DNA of 64,000 nt from Ponticoccus litoralis (GTDB taxonomy: Bacteria; Pseudomonadota; Alphaproteobacteria; Rhodobacterales; Rhodobacteraceae): NCBI RefSeq assembly GCF_039769985.1, contig NZ_JBDNCH010000002.1, positions 2,976,001 to 3,040,000 on the forward strand, written 5' to 3'. Positions 36,067-45,795 of the stretch are shown here, in pieces. Below the pieces are notes generated by a model, which did no database searches, was not told the DNA's origin, and was given only the letters and a program-made list of their open reading frames with translations. Position 1 is the stretch's first letter. The number at the start of each line of letters is the position of its first letter. Made by a program: the position numbers and the translations under genes.

Positions 36067-36507
36067 TCAGCTGGCGCTGTCGACCCTTTGCCGGGCCAGC
36101 GCCGAGTCGCGATCCGAGACGCCCAGCAGGTTGGACACCAGCCGCAAGAGCGCGTCCTCTTCGGCCTCGCGCTGGCCGTCGGCCAGAACCACCTGCCACA
36201 GAGCCTCGATCACGCCGATGCGGTCCTCGTAGGGCACGGCATCCTTGATGGCGCGGGTGAAGCGGACGGTGTCGGGGGCCTCGGCCTCCAGCGCCTCGGC
36301 CTTGCCGCGCAGCTTCGAGGCCTCGAAAGGGGACAGTCCGAAGCGGTTGGCGGCGATCCTGTCGATGCGCGCCTGTTCAGAGGCGTCGTAATGCGCATCG
36401 GCACGGGCGACGCGCACCAGCAGCGCGGTCAGGGCCAGCCGCGCGTCGGCATCGGCAAGCGGGTCGGGCTGCGGCGCGGTCAGGCGCTTGAGGAAATCGG
36501 CAAACAT
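36067..36507 (-). CDS. TerB-like protein (first of two)
   Basis: A 146-residue all-helical protein of the TerB/tellurite-resistance-like superfamily. Seen: LALTALLVRVARADAHYDAS with the acidic metal-binding residues, EQARIDRIAANRFGLSPFEA, and IGVIEALWQVVLADGQREAE with a second acidic patch. Most chromosomal TerB-like proteins are not linked to tellurite and their function is unknown. A paralogue lies immediately upstream on the same strand. Confidence 0.75.
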   Translation of the reverse strand: MFADFLKRLTAPQPDPLADADARLALTALLVRVARADAHYDASEQARIDRIAANRFGLSPFEASKLRGKAEALEAEAPDTVRFTRAIKDAVPYEDRIGVIEALWQVVLADGQREAEEDALLRLVSNLLGVSDRDSALARQRVDSAS

Positions 36508-36668
36508 GCGTCTGGATATATGCCGCAGGCCGCAAGGGGGCAATGGCGGAGGTATGCGCGGGGGCTTTGGCCTGTACGGCGGTCCGTGGCGCCGGGACGG
36601 CCCTACCGCTGCGCCCCGACGCCGGTCGGAGGGCGGGGACAGCCCGCGCCCGGCGCGGTCGGCCCGTG

Positions 36669-37112
36669 TCAGGGAATGACGGCCTGCATCCGCGCGGCCT
36701 CGGAATCCTGCGGCTCTATCCCCAGCGTCGATTCGATCAGTTCGACCAGGGCAGCTTCGCGTTCGTCGGCGATGCCGTCCGCGCGGGCGACGGCCCAGAG
36801 CGATTGCACCGTTTCATGGCGGTGGGTGTAATCGACGCTTTCGCGGATCAGCTCGGCCATGTGCATGTCGTCGTGGATCTCATGCGCCAGCCGCTCGCAG
36901 GTGGCGCGCATCTTGGCCGCCTCGACCGGGTTCAGCCCGTTGTCATGGGCGAGGATGCGGTCGATCTGTTCGATCTCCTCGAAGAGATAGGCCTGGTCCG
37001 CCCAGGCGGTGCGGACCAGCAGCACACCAAGCGCAAGCTTGGCGTCCGGTTCCGGCAGCGGTTTCGGCGCCGGAGCCTTGCGGTCGAAGAAGGATTTCAG
37101 GTGCTCGAACAT
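36669..37112 (-). CDS. TerB-like protein (second of two)
   Basis: A 147-residue paralogue of the neighbouring TerB-like protein, with the same layout: LALGVLLVRTAWADQAYLFE, EIEQIDRILAHDNGLNPVEA and TVQSLWAVARADGIADEREA. The two share the helix order and acidic pairs but differ widely in sequence, so the duplication is old. It lies 161 bases upstream of its partner and 85 bases after rlmJ. Confidence 0.75.
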   Translation of the reverse strand: MFEHLKSFFDRKAPAPKPLPEPDAKLALGVLLVRTAWADQAYLFEEIEQIDRILAHDNGLNPVEAAKMRATCERLAHEIHDDMHMAELIRESVDYTHRHETVQSLWAVARADGIADEREAALVELIESTLGIEPQDSEAARMQAVIP

Positions 37113-37197
37113 GGGCTTGCCCCTTTTCCGGTTGTCCGAATCCTAGCACCGCGCGCCGCCGCGGTCACGGGGAAACACAGGGGCTGTCCCCGGGGCC

Positions 37198-37974
37198 TCA
37201 CAGCGTGGCGAAGCGGTCCGACAGGCGCGCCAGTGCCTCGGCCAGCCCCCGGGGCGGGTTCACCGCGAAGAGGCCAGAGCCGGTCATCCGGTGGCCCTTG
37301 CGCGCGGGCGGGAAGGCGACCTCGTGGATCAGCCCCTCGGGGAAGGCCCCGGCCAGCGCGCGGGTCATCGGGCGATGCGTGGCGTCCGAGAGGATCGGAT
37401 ACCACAGGATCAGCACGCCGACGTTCCACTTCGCATGGATCTGCTGAAGGAACTTCGGCACCGAGGCGTAATCCTCCTTCACCTCCCAGCTGGGGTCCAC
37501 CAGCATCAGGCCCCGGCGCGGCGTCGGCGGGCAAAGGCTTTGCGCCAGGGCAAAGCCGTCCTGGTGGTGCACATGCACGTTCGGCGCCCGCAGCGCGCTG
37601 CGCAGGGCGGTGTGTTCCTGCGGATGCAGTTCCGCAAGGTGCAGGCTGTCGGTGGCGCGCAGCAGCGTCCGGGCGATCAGCGGCGAGCCGGGGTAGGCGT
37701 CGGGGCCGTGCGTCTCGGCGATCCGGGCGCGGGCGCGGCTATAGGGATGGTCTTCGGGGAACCACGGGGCGGCGCGCAGGATGCCCTGTTCGGCCTCGCC
37801 GGTCCGGCTGGCCTCGGGGCTGCGCAGGTCGTAGAGACCCCGGCCCGCGTGGGTCTCTATGTAGCTGAGCGGCTTGTCCTTGCGGGTCAGGTAGTCGCAG
37901 ACAAGGGCCAGCGCCGCGTGCTTGTGCACGTCAGCGAGGTTTCCGGCGTGATAGGCGTGTTGATAGGACAGCAT
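37198..37974 (-). CDS. rlmJ: 23S rRNA (adenine(2030)-N6)-methyltransferase RlmJ
   Basis: A complete 258-residue methyltransferase. Family hallmarks: MLSYQHAYHAGNLADVHKH at the N-terminus, KDKPLSYIETHAGRGLYDL, GSPLIARTLL, HHQDGFALAQ, and the catalytic motif IV region LMLVDPSWEVKEDY. In E. coli RlmJ motif IV is DPPY; here the last two positions are Ser-Trp, which stays within the tolerated (D/N/S)P(P/S)(Y/F/W) pattern. It methylates A2030 of 23S rRNA. Confidence 0.9.
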   Translation of the reverse strand: MLSYQHAYHAGNLADVHKHAALALVCDYLTRKDKPLSYIETHAGRGLYDLRSPEASRTGEAEQGILRAAPWFPEDHPYSRARARIAETHGPDAYPGSPLIARTLLRATDSLHLAELHPQEHTALRSALRAPNVHVHHQDGFALAQSLCPPTPRRGLMLVDPSWEVKEDYASVPKFLQQIHAKWNVGVLILWYPILSDATHRPMTRALAGAFPEGLIHEVAFPPARKGHRMTGSGLFAVNPPRGLAEALARLSDRFATL

Positions 37975-38518
37975 GGCAGGGGTCTACGCGGTTTCGGCGG
38001 GGGGATGAAGGGGCGACTGCCCGGTCCCGCCTGCGGGGGCGGCGCTTTGGTCGGGTCCGGCTGTGGCGGCGAGGTTCTAGGGGGGGCTGGCGGCCAGCGC
38101 CGGACGCGCGCCCCCCGCCGGTCGGCGCTGGCCCGGCTCAGAGCGGCGATTCCCTGTGCATTCGAGACTGCGCGATCAGATCGTGATCCGACCCCCTCAG
38201 AAATGTGGAATGTTCGGAATGAGCAGCATCGAGACGAGGACGCACTACAGGTGTGACACTTGTGAGAATTCCACTTTGCGCCCGGCCCTTGGCCTGGTCG
38301 AAAGACGTGGGGGCTGTGCATGTGCCACGTTTGCGACACCGGTGGACACACCGAGGGCCTCTCGTTGGATCAGGAAAGCCGCCTGAGAGCTGTCTTCGAG
38401 GCGAAAGCCATCCCTTTGCCTTTCAAAGAAAGAAAAGCAAAGGGATCTTACTGCTTCCAAGGAAAATCGTGCGTTTCGGTGTATGGTACGGTCGGGTTTG
38501 CGTGACGCGGCGTGCCGC
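37975..38518. other. 544-bp intergenic region with a low-GC segment
   Basis: The first half is GC-rich; about 38160-38515 falls to near 50% GC by eye, well below neighbours. A 10-bp inverted repeat ATCCCTTTGC / GCAAAGGGAT (38410-38446) has an A-rich loop. Two short plus-strand frames contain Cys pairs (RCDTCENS near 38250; CHVCDTGGH at 38323-38349), but neither has a ribosome site or known relatives that I recognise. It could be remnant foreign DNA, a small gene or an RNA. Confidence 0.4.
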
Positions 38519-40162
38519 TCACACCAACCGCGACACCTCTTTCGCCGCCCGGACAAAGTCGCGGAAGAGCGGGTGCGGGTCGAAGGGTTTCGATTTCAGC
38601 TCGGGGTGGAACTGCACGCCGATGAACCACGGGTGGTCGGGCCATTCCACGATCTCGGGCAGGCGGTCGTCCGGGGACATGCCGGAGAAGCGCAGGCCCG
38701 CCTCTTCCAGCTTGGCCTTGTAGGTCACATCGACCTCGTAACGGTGGCGGTGGCGCTCGTCGATGGTGGTGGTGCCGTAGGCCTTCGCCACCTTCGACCC
38801 CTCGGCCAGCACCGCGTCGTAGGCGCCAAGGCGCATGGTGCCGCCCTTGGCATCGTCGGGGCGTCGGTTGACCTTCTGGTTGCCCTGCACCCATTCCTTC
38901 AGGTGGTAAACCACCGGCTCGAAACGCTTTTCCCCGGCCTCATGGTCGAACTCTTCCGAACCCGCCTTGGCCACGCCCGCGACGTTGCGGGCCGCCTCGA
39001 TGACCGCCATCTGCATGCCGAGGCAGATGCCCAGATAGGGGATCTTGTGCTCGCGCGCGTATTGCGCGGCCTTGATCTTGCCCTCGGTGCCGCGCTCGCC
39101 AAAGCCGCCGGGCACGAGGATCGCGTCGTAGTTTTCCAGATGCGGGGCCGGGTCCTCGCGGTCGAAAAGCTCGGCGTCGACCCACTCGATGTTGACTTTG
39201 ACGCGGTTGGCCATGCCGCCGTGGGTCAGCGCCTCGGCGATGGATTTGTAGGCGTCTTCCAGCTGCGTGTACTTGCCGACGATGGCAACCGTCACTTCGC
39301 CCTCGGGGTTGAAGACGCGGTCGGCCACATCCTCCCACTTGTCGAGGTTGGGCTTGGGCGCGGGGGCGATGCCGAAGGCATCCAGCACCGCCTGGTCCAG
39401 CCCCTCGCGGTGGTAGGCGATGGGGGCCTCGTAGATCGATTTCAGATCCTGCGCGGCGATCACGCTTTCGGGGCGGACGTTGCAGAACAGCGCCAGCTTC
39501 TCGCGCTCTTTCGCCGGGATCGACCCTTCAGAGCGGCAGACGAGGATGTCGGGCGCCAGACCGATGGAGCGCAGCTCCTTGACCGAGTGCTGCGTCGGCT
39601 TGGTCTTCAGCTCGCCGCTGGCCTTGACAAAGGGCAGCAGCGTCAGATGCATGAAGACGCATTGGCCGCGCGGCTTGTCCTGAGAAAACTGGCGGATCGC
39701 TTCGAAGAAGGGCAGGCCCTCGATGTCGCCGACGGTGCCGCCGATCTCGCAGAGCATGAAGTCGACCTCGTCCTCGCCGATCGAGATGAAGTCCTTGATC
39801 TCGTTGGTGACGTGCGGGATCACCTGGATCGTCTTGCCAAGATAGTCGCCGCGGCGCTCTTTCTCGAGCACGTTGGTGTAGATGCGCCCCGAGGAAATCG
39901 AGTCGGTCTTGCGCGCGGCGACGCCGGTGAAACGCTCGTAATGGCCGAGGTCGAGGTCGGTCTCGGCGCCGTCGTCGGTCACGAAGACCTCTCCGTGCTC
40001 GAAGGGCGACATGGTGCCGGGGTCGACGTTCAGGTAGGGGTCGAGCTTGCGCAGCCGGACCGAATAGCCACGCGCCTGCAACAGCGCCCCGAGCGCGGCA
40101 GAGGCGAGACCCTTGCCGAGCGAAGAAACCACACCGCCGGTGATGAAGATAAAGCGTGCCAT
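38519..40162 (-). CDS. pyrG: CTP synthase
   Basis: A complete 547-residue enzyme making CTP from UTP, ATP and glutamine. The synthase domain starts ARFIFITGGVVSSLGKGLAS and contains RKLDPYLNVDPGTMSPFEHG, CEIGGTVGDIEGLPF and ELKTKPTQHSV. The class I amidotransferase domain has its nucleophile in LGICLGMQMAVIE (about residue 380) and the triad His/Glu in GVQFHPEL. It follows secG on the same strand, as in other Rhodobacteraceae. Confidence 0.97.
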   Translation of the reverse strand: MARFIFITGGVVSSLGKGLASAALGALLQARGYSVRLRKLDPYLNVDPGTMSPFEHGEVFVTDDGAETDLDLGHYERFTGVAARKTDSISSGRIYTNVLEKERRGDYLGKTIQVIPHVTNEIKDFISIGEDEVDFMLCEIGGTVGDIEGLPFFEAIRQFSQDKPRGQCVFMHLTLLPFVKASGELKTKPTQHSVKELRSIGLAPDILVCRSEGSIPAKEREKLALFCNVRPESVIAAQDLKSIYEAPIAYHREGLDQAVLDAFGIAPAPKPNLDKWEDVADRVFNPEGEVTVAIVGKYTQLEDAYKSIAEALTHGGMANRVKVNIEWVDAELFDREDPAPHLENYDAILVPGGFGERGTEGKIKAAQYAREHKIPYLGICLGMQMAVIEAARNVAGVAKAGSEEFDHEAGEKRFEPVVYHLKEWVQGNQKVNRRPDDAKGGTMRLGAYDAVLAEGSKVAKAYGTTTIDERHRHRYEVDVTYKAKLEEAGLRFSGMSPDDRLPEIVEWPDHPWFIGVQFHPELKSKPFDPHPLFRDFVRAAKEVSRLV

Positions 40163-40354
40163 GTGGGCGACCCCGTGAATTCTGACTGTGTTCTGACCCG
40201 GTTCCTGTCGGACCATGGGCCAATGTCTTGCCATCCCGCCGGCCCTGAGGACGGCAGCATCACGGGATTTGACGCTTATCGGATTCGGAACGGTTTGTCC
40301 AGCCGACCGCAAGATGCTGTTGCGGTCGGATATGTTCAGGCCATGTCTAGTGGA

Positions 40355-40726
40355 TCAGTCGGCGCGCGGTGTCAGGGGCGCGTCGGCATCGCCCTCCTCC
40401 GCGGAGGGCGGGGGAAGCTCGAAGTCGAGCGCCGGGGCGTCCGCGTCCTCGGATTGCTCGGCGGCGGGGCCAGAGCCGAGCCGGTCGAGGATCGAAGAAC
40501 CCGAGGCGTTGCGCGCCGCGAAGATCGTCAGGGTGATCGACGTCACGATGAAGGCTATGGCGAGGATCCAGGTGACCTTGCCGAGCGCCGTGGCCTGGCT
40601 GCGGGCGCTCATGGCGCCGCCGCCGCCACCCATGCCAAGGCCGCCGCCCTCGGATCGTTGCAGCAGCACGACCCCGATCAGGCCGAGGGCAAGGAGAAGG
40701 TGGATGATCAGGATGACGTTTTCCAT
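40355..40726 (-). CDS. secG: Preprotein translocase subunit SecG
   Basis: A 123-residue inner-membrane protein with two helices (VILIIHLLLALGLIGVVLLQ and WILAIAFIVTSITLTIFAA) joined by the conserved QRSEGGGLGMGGGGGAMSAR loop. This is the hallmark of SecG, an accessory subunit of the SecYEG channel. The acidic tail (SEDADAPALDFELPPP) is longer than in E. coli, as is usual in alphaproteobacteria. pyrG follows 192 bases downstream. Confidence 0.93.
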   Translation of the reverse strand: MENVILIIHLLLALGLIGVVLLQRSEGGGLGMGGGGGAMSARSQATALGKVTWILAIAFIVTSITLTIFAARNASGSSILDRLGSGPAAEQSEDADAPALDFELPPPSAEEGDADAPLTPRAD

Positions 40727-40961
40727 GGGGCCCAGTGCATCGGTCGAAGGTATCGGGGGTGATGTATGGGATCGGGCCGCGGGGTGCAAGCGGGCATTGC
40801 CCCGGTGGCGGGATGGGCGGCGCGGCGCCGGGCGCTGTGCCGCCGGGCCGGGGCGGCTCTGTTCCGGCTGCGCCGAAAAGCGCCCGCCCGCCGACCCGGT
40901 TCACGGGCGGCGGGCGGGGCATGGTGTCACGGGCCGGCCCGGCGGGGCGCGGCGGCGGCGG

Positions 40962-43533
40962 TCACACCGCTTCGCGGTCGGGGCGAAAGCTGATCCGGTC
41001 CGAGGCGGTGAAGCGGCCGGAGGTGGTCTTGCGGATCTTGCCCTCGCGCAGAAGCTGGCCGAAGCTGCGCAGCCGGTCCTCGCGGCTCGATTCCGTGGCC
41101 TCGGCCTGGCGGACGGTGGTCATCAACTGCGGGCGCGAGAACTGGTCGCGTCCCTCGACATAGGACATGTAGGCGGCGGCGGCTTCCAGCAGCTCGGGCA
41201 GGGCGTCCGCGCCGACGCTTTCGGCGTATGCGGCGAAGCCGGTCTCTGCCTCTTCGGACCGGGCAAGGTCGCGCGGGGACGGTGCGTCGGCCACCCGGCG
41301 CACGCGGCGCGGGCGGATCGGCACGGTCTGCGGCGTGGCGGCGGGCGCGGCCTCTTCCCCGACCCGCTGTTCGGCCACCAGCTTCAGCGGTGCTGCGGGC
41401 TGGGCGGGACGCTCGGTCCGTTCGGCGGGCGCCTGCGGGCGGCGCGGGCGCACGACGCTGGCCAGATCTTCGCGATAGGCCTCTTCCTCGTCCTCGGCCT
41501 GCGCCTTGCGGCCCAGCAGCCGGTCGGCCTTGGTCGCGGCGACGGCGGCGCGCAGATGCGCGATGGCAGAGCGCCGGCGGTTGCCCTCGGGTTCGTCCAT
41601 CTCGGAGTTGGTCTGGTCGATCAGCCGCGAGGTGTCCTGATCCGCGACCTCGCGCTCTGTCAGCATGGCGCGGGCGGGGCTGGCCATCTTCACCGCCTTG
41701 CGGGCGCTGTCGCGGACCGCTTCGTCGATGGCAGGACGGGGGGTGTCCTCCGCGTCCTCGTCGTCCTCGTCCTGCGCCAGGTCCTGGCCGAAGGCGGCAG
41801 AGGCCCGGGCGTCGAGCGCGTCGATATCGGTGCCCCAGTCGCGGTCGGGCCGCGCAATGGGGTTGTCGAGGCGCAGCGGTTCGGTGCCGGTCAGGCGGGC
41901 GTCGAAGTCGTCTTCGTCCGCCTCGTCGTCCAGATCGTCCGCGTCCCAGTCACCGGCAGCGGCATGCGCATCGGCGTCCTTGGCGCTGGCGGTCTCTGTG
42001 TCTTCGTCCTCGTCGTCCCAGTCTTCGAAACCGGCGGAAAGCTCTGCCTTCACGGCGGCGAGTTCGCGGGCGAGTTCCTCTTCTTCCTCGGCAGAGAGGC
42101 TGCTGCCCGTGGCGGGCGCGGGCCTGTCGTCCTCGATCTCTTCCAGCGTGCCCGAGGCGACGGCCTTTTCGAAGTCTGCGCGCTTGACCTTCACCACGCG
42201 GGCGCGGATCGGGTTTGCGGTGCGCTGCGGGGCATCGGGTCGGGGCGCGAGGGCTTCGTCGTCGAAGCCGTCATCCGCGTCATCCCCGTCGTTCTCGGCG
42301 TCGACCGTCGCGGCGGGCGCCACCGCGTCGGAGATTTCTGCATCGTCGAAGGATTCGAAGGGCTGGCGGTCATCCTCGCCGTCCCGATCCCATGCGGCCA
42401 CCGCGGCGGGGGCGTCCGGGCCGTCACCGGCCAGAGTGCCGGTGCCCTCTGCCATGGCGCGTTCCTCGGCCATCAGCCCGGCGAGGCTGTCCGCGAAGCG
42501 GCTGTCGTCGTCGTCTTCCGCCGTTTCTTCCGTGGCTTTCAGGGCGGTCTCTTCGACCTCGGTGCCCATGTCCTCGGCTTCCAGCTCGGTCAGCAGGGCC
42601 GAGAGCGCGGCATCGTCGACCTGGTCGCCGGGGCCGGAGGCCTCGTCCGCTTCGCGGCTGTCGGTGTCGGATGCCTCCTGGGCCGGGGTCTCGGGCATGA
42701 AGGACTGGGCCCCCATCGGGCCCGCGGCGGCGGCCACCGCCGCGACGGGGGCACCGGCGTTCCCGGCCACGACGGCGCGAATCCGGTCGAGCTTGGCGGC
42801 GATGCCCCCATGGTCGGAGGGACGCGGAGCAGGCGCGTCCCCCTCCAAGGCCGGTGCCTCGGGGACCATGGTCGGGGTGGCAGCCCCGACCGGGGTTGCG
42901 GGGGTTTCCACCATGTCGGCGGGGGGCAATGGCATCCGTTGCGCCACTGTCGTCCGCACGCAGCTGCTGTGACGTTTTTGCAAGATCGGCGCTGTCGAGG
43001 GCCGGGGTCAGCCCGTCGTCCGGGGCCGTGTCGGTCACCGGCGCCGGGGCTTCGGGATCGGCGCGCAGCCCCTCTGCCGGGGCCCCGTCGAGGCCGGGAT
43101 CGGGTCGGGGCGCGGCGGTCGGGGCGGTATCCTGCGCCAGCGGTGCGGTCAGGCCGCCGTCGGTCAGCGGCCGTTCCGTCAGGACGGCGGTCGCCTCGAT
43201 CGTGTCGTCGTCGGGCAGGGCGGGGGCCTCGGCCCGGGTGCGGGCGGGACCGGCCGAGAGCGCGGCGCTCATCGCGCCGGAAGAGGCGGCGCCGGGCCGG
43301 CCCAGCGACACGGTGCCCGCGCCATGGGTCGTGCCCAGCTGCTCGCGCATCAGTTCCGTCGCCAGCTCGGGGTCGAATTGCGGGGGCTCGGCGCCAAAGA
43401 AGCGATCTTCACCGACGACGCCGCGAAAGAACTGCGTGGTATCCTTGACCACGGCGAGCGGGTCGTCGAACCCTTCGGCGGTGCACGAGAAGGTGCCGTA
43501 GGACACCGTCAGGATCTTGCTCGAACTCACCAT
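40962..43533 (-). CDS. Large acidic Ala/Asp/Glu-rich protein conserved in Rhodobacterales, function unknown (frame-broken)
   Basis: A ~857-residue protein. The N-terminal ~60 residues are well structured (MVSSSKILTVSYGTFSCTAE, FFRGVVGEDRFFGAEPPQFD) and I have the impression they are conserved in the order. The middle 500 residues are low-complexity and strongly acidic (runs such as AEDDDDSRF, DDLDDEADEDD). The C-terminal ~100 residues are again globular (AAAAYMSYVEGRDQFSRPQL, EDRLRSFGQLLREGKIRK). The frame breaks in the G6 run 42921-42926, where one base is missing; adding it gives IAPPADMVETPATP. There is no signal peptide or membrane segment, so it is probably cytoplasmic. It is divergent from thiN. 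Confidence 0.65.
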
Positions 43534-43671
43534 GTGCTGCTCACTTTCATTCGTTTTGCAACAAAGTGTTTACACCGGTCACCGGGACGAAAGCCGACCG
43601 AATCTGTGCCCCGAAGGGTATCATTTCGTGACCTGATTGTGGTCGGTTTCCCAAAGCGCCATTAATTCGCC

Positions 43672-44340
43672 ATGAATGATAAGATTGTAGAAAGTCCGGA
43701 GACGGTTGTCCTGGTCGGGGGTGGCGCCTGCCATCTGCCGGCCTTGAAAGCCGCGATGACCGGGCGCGTGGTCGTGGCCGCCGATGGCGGGACAGAGGCG
43801 GTTCTGGCGGCGGGCCGGACGCCGGACGCGGTGATCGGGGACATGGATTCGCTGCGCCCGGAGATACGGGCGCGGATTCCGGCGCATGTCCTGCACGAGA
43901 TATCCGAACAGGACAGCACCGATTTCGACAAGGGGCTGCGTTCCATTGCGGCACCCTTGGTTCTGGGCCACGGCTTTCTCGGCAAGCGGCTGGACCATCA
44001 GCTTGCGGCGATGATCGTGCTTGTCCGGCGCGCGGCGCAGCGCTGCGTGCTGGTGGGGGCCGAGGATGTGGTCTGCCTCTGCCCGCCCCGGCTGGCGCTG
44101 GATCTTCCGGCGGGAGAGCGGGTCTCGCTCTTTCCCATGGGGCCGGTGCGGGGGCGCTCCGAGGGGCTGCGCTGGCCGATTGACGGCCTCGACTTCGCGC
44201 CCGCCGTGCAGGGCGGAACCTCGAACGAGGCGCTTGGACCGGTGACGCTGACGCTGGAGGCGCCGCTGATGCTGCTGATTCTGCCGGTCGATTGCCTCGA
44301 CGCCCTGCTGGCCGGGCTGGAGAGGGCGCCGGGTTGGTGA
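43672..44340 (+). CDS. thiN: Thiamine pyrophosphokinase
   Basis: A 222-residue enzyme that transfers pyrophosphate from ATP to thiamine. Seen: VVLVGGGACHLPAL, VVVAADGGTEAVLAAGRTPD, AVIGDMDSL with the conserved Asp pair, SEQDSTDFDKGL, and FLGKRLDHQLA. All catalytic acidic residues of the family are present. ATG 43672 begins MNDKIVESPE and gives a full-length N-terminal fold. The shared upstream region (43534-43671) carries the divergent promoters. Confidence 0.93.
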   Translation: MNDKIVESPETVVLVGGGACHLPALKAAMTGRVVVAADGGTEAVLAAGRTPDAVIGDMDSLRPEIRARIPAHVLHEISEQDSTDFDKGLRSIAAPLVLGHGFLGKRLDHQLAAMIVLVRRAAQRCVLVGAEDVVCLCPPRLALDLPAGERVSLFPMGPVRGRSEGLRWPIDGLDFAPAVQGGTSNEALGPVTLTLEAPLMLLILPVDCLDALLAGLERAPGW

Positions 44341-44425
44341 CGGCGGGCCGGGGTTGGGTCCGAGGGCGCGATTCCCTGCGGGGGGCGCGCGCGGGACCGG
44401 TGCTGGCGGCGCCGCCGGGGGCGGC

Positions 44426-45356
44426 TCAGGCCGGCGGGGTGCCGCTGTGGATCGGCTTGGGCACCGGGCGGGCGCGGGCGTCGCGGTGCTCTCGGAGGAT
44501 CACGTAGAGGCCCGAGCCCATGGTGACGGCGATGCCCAGCGTGGCGAGCGGCCCGGGCAGGTCGTCGAAGAGCAGCAGGCCGATGGCGGTGGCGAAGGGG
44601 ATCTCGAGGTATTGCATGGGCGCGAGCGTTGCCGTTGGGGCGTAGCGCAGCGACCATGTCATCAGCAGGTGGGCGAAGGTGCCGGCGCAGCCCATGGCGG
44701 CAATCAGGCCCCAGCCGCGGGCCGAGGGCGCGGTCCAGCCGAGGCCCGGCGCGTCGCTAAACAGAAGCAGCGCGGGGCCGGTCAGCGCCAGCGCCAAGAG
44801 CGCCGAGACCGCCTGCATGGCAATCGCATCGGTGCTGGGGGCGATGGCGCGGGTGGTCAGCATGAAGAGCGCGAAGACCGAGGGCCACGCCCAGCGGCAG
44901 CAGCGCGGGCCAGCCGACCTCGGCGAAGGCGGGCTGCACGACCATCAGCGTGCCCGCGAAACCCACGGCACAGGCGATCAGGCGGCGGGGCCCGACTGTT
45001 TCGCCGAAGATCCAGTGCCCCAGCAGAAGCGCGATGAAGGGCATGACATAGGCGATGGCGATGGCATCGGCGAGCGGCAGGTAGAGCAGGGCGGTGAAGA
45101 CCAGCCCGATGCCGAGGATGTGCAGGATCGTGCGCAGCGCCACGAGGGCGGCGACGCGGCGGGTCATGCGCAGGGGGCGCCGGGTCAGCAGGGCCAGGGG
45201 CAGCAGCAGCCCGGCCTGAAAGGCGAAGCGCAGGAAGACCAGTTGTCCCACGGCCATCTCGGGTCCCAGCAGTTTCGCCAGCGCGTCGCCCAGCGGGGCC
45301 AGCATGCAGAAGCCCAGCATGAGGGCGATACCGAGAAGGGGACGATCCGTAGCCAT
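44426..45356 (-). CDS. DMT/EamA family transporter (frame-broken)
   Basis: A ~310-residue ten-helix membrane protein made of two EamA repeats. Repeat 1: LLGIALMLGFCMLAPLGDAL, LVFLRFAFQAGLLLPLALL, and AIAIAYVMPFIALLLGHWIF. Repeat 2: DAIAMQAVSALLALALTGPA and PMQYLEIPFATAIGLLLFDD. The frame shifts near 44883, between the repeats, where the protein should read on into SVFALFMLTTRA. These transporters export or import metabolites; the substrate is unknown. Confidence 0.82.
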
Positions 45357-45795
45357 GGCGCGGAGCCTAGGGAGGGATCGGAGCGGCGTCCAGCGCGGAC
45401 GGGGGCGGGCGCTGGTCTCGCTGCGCGCGACCTCGCCCCGCCCACCGTCCCGTGGGGGATGCGGGCGGGGGCTTGTCCCCGGACCCGGCTGTGGGGCGAG
45501 GTGAACGGACCCGGGTTCCTTCGTTTGAGGAGAGATTGGCAAGCGGTCTGAGAACACCAGTGGGTCGGTCTGGCCAGCCGCCAGCCTGTCAGGTTGTCTT
45601 GAAGTGAAGGCGGGGCTCTTCGGGGGGGCTGGGCGGGGAAAGCGGTGTCGGACAGGCGCATTTTCGCGCCGCTTCGCGGACCCGGCGGGGGCGGCGATCG
45701 TTTCAGAGCGCCGCGAGACGGGAGGGGCGCTGGCTGTCAGCCCGTGTCGCGGGGCTGTCCCGACCGCTTCGGCGCGCGAGGGCGGGGCCGTCCCG
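45357..45795. other. Intergenic region, nothing recognised
   Basis: 439 bases between two minus-strand transporter genes. It should contain the EamA promoter. I see no gene, composite repeat or clear tRNA. Confidence 0.45.

Noticed and set aside
38320..38505. Short Cys-containing frame MCHVCDTGGH in the low-GC island
   Set aside because: Only 61 codons, no ribosome binding site and no recognisable family. It is kept as part of the island, not called as a gene.
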